Assembly: GCF_026932795.1 (NCBI RefSeq)
Contig: NZ_JADPVH010000029.1
Location: 1-50,328 of the forward strand
DNA length: 50,328 nt
Source: Paenarthrobacter sp. Z7-10
GTDB taxonomy: Bacteria; Actinomycetota; Actinomycetes; Actinomycetales; Micrococcaceae
Reading direction: 5' to 3'
In this document: positions 50,187 to 50,328 of the stretch, piece by piece
How the letters are laid out: every line of letters starts with the position of its first letter
Numbering within the stretch: the first letter of the stretch is position 1
The notes under the pieces: model-generated
What the model saw: only the letters and a program-made list of their open reading frames with translations
Database searches by the model: none
What the model was told of the DNA's origin: nothing
Program-made: the position numbers and the translations under genes

Positions 50187-50328
50187 GGTTTCTTGTTCCT
50201 TTGCAGAGGATGGGGTGAGAGGGCGGTGTGACCCGGCCAGCTACTCTCTTCATTTCCCCGTTGTTTTTTGGTTGCTGGCGAAGCTTGCGTAGCTGTGGCC
50301 GACGGAGGCCTGTCTACTCGCAGGGCAA
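50187..50328 (-). repeat. Proximal part of the leader repeat (copy B)
   Basis: Matches 48083-48224 with few differences up to the window edge. It is the 5' leader of the ParB-domain gene. If the molecule is circular it would run into copy C (1-156), missing 100 bases relative to copy A (48225-48324). Confidence 0.85.

Overview
This is high-GC actinobacterial DNA. The set of protein families (TraA-type MobF relaxase with a TraG/VirB4/SCO6880-type transfer operon, KfrA-like, DUF4192, DUF4913 and MAB_1171c-like proteins, and a winged-helix plasmid initiator) suggests a conjugative plasmid of an Arthrobacter-like Micrococcaceae host. That host assignment is inference from family resemblance; no search was run. 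A roughly 400-bp leader segment occurs at 48083-48480, again at the right edge (50187-50328), and its far part again at the left edge (1-156). The window may therefore be a whole circular replicon of about 50.3 kb opened inside one leader copy.

Layout. 1-2700: leader repeat, a frameshifted serine recombinase, a KfrA-like coiled-coil protein overlapping an M50-type membrane protease gene, and a second frameshifted resolvase remnant. 2870-14686: an accessory, mostly defence island bounded by two inverted 147-bp resolvase-site-like repeats. It carries a large SIR2-domain protein, a TetR/DHFR-like pair, a Tn3-type resolvase with its res site, a single-chain type ISP/IIG-like restriction-modification enzyme, and a DUF6414 + DUF3644(HEPN) two-gene operon. 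A second resolvase follows (14723). 15544-16732: a parA plus small partner operon with a perfect 70-bp palindrome at its promoter. 17592-22040: a DUF6504-like gene split by a segment with Tn3-family-type terminal inverted repeats, whose cargo includes an ApeA-like HEPN defence protein, a DUF2975 membrane protein, a truncated kinase and a DUF3800 protein, but no transposase. 22051-23379: the probable replication initiator. 23510-26934: a small regulator-like gene, an XRE-like / ImmA-like protease / 7-TM operon and a convergent alpha/beta hydrolase.

27121-39024 is one long, tightly overlapping transfer operon (ParA/MinD-like ATPase, pilin-like protein, single-TM protein, VirB6-like, SCO6880-like, VirB4-like, TraG/VirD4-like, DUF4913, lytic transglycosylase-CHAP, lipoprotein, membrane protein). 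39104-44796 on the other strand holds a DUF3800 protein and the TraA relaxase-helicase. The relaxase reading frame is broken by a single in-frame TAG, so self-transfer may be impaired as read. 44797-45224 is the best oriT candidate. 45225-50186 holds small accessory genes, a DUF4192 protein and a ParB-domain protein, the last two with near-identical 5' leaders.

The plasmid is notable for stacked defence functions (SIR2, R-M, ApeA-like HEPN, DUF3644-HEPN/DUF6414, possibly the ImmA/7-TM module) lying next to serine-resolvase sites and Tn3-type ends. This suggests modular gain and loss of immunity cassettes. The DUF6414-DUF3644 operon is the best candidate for a little-described system.
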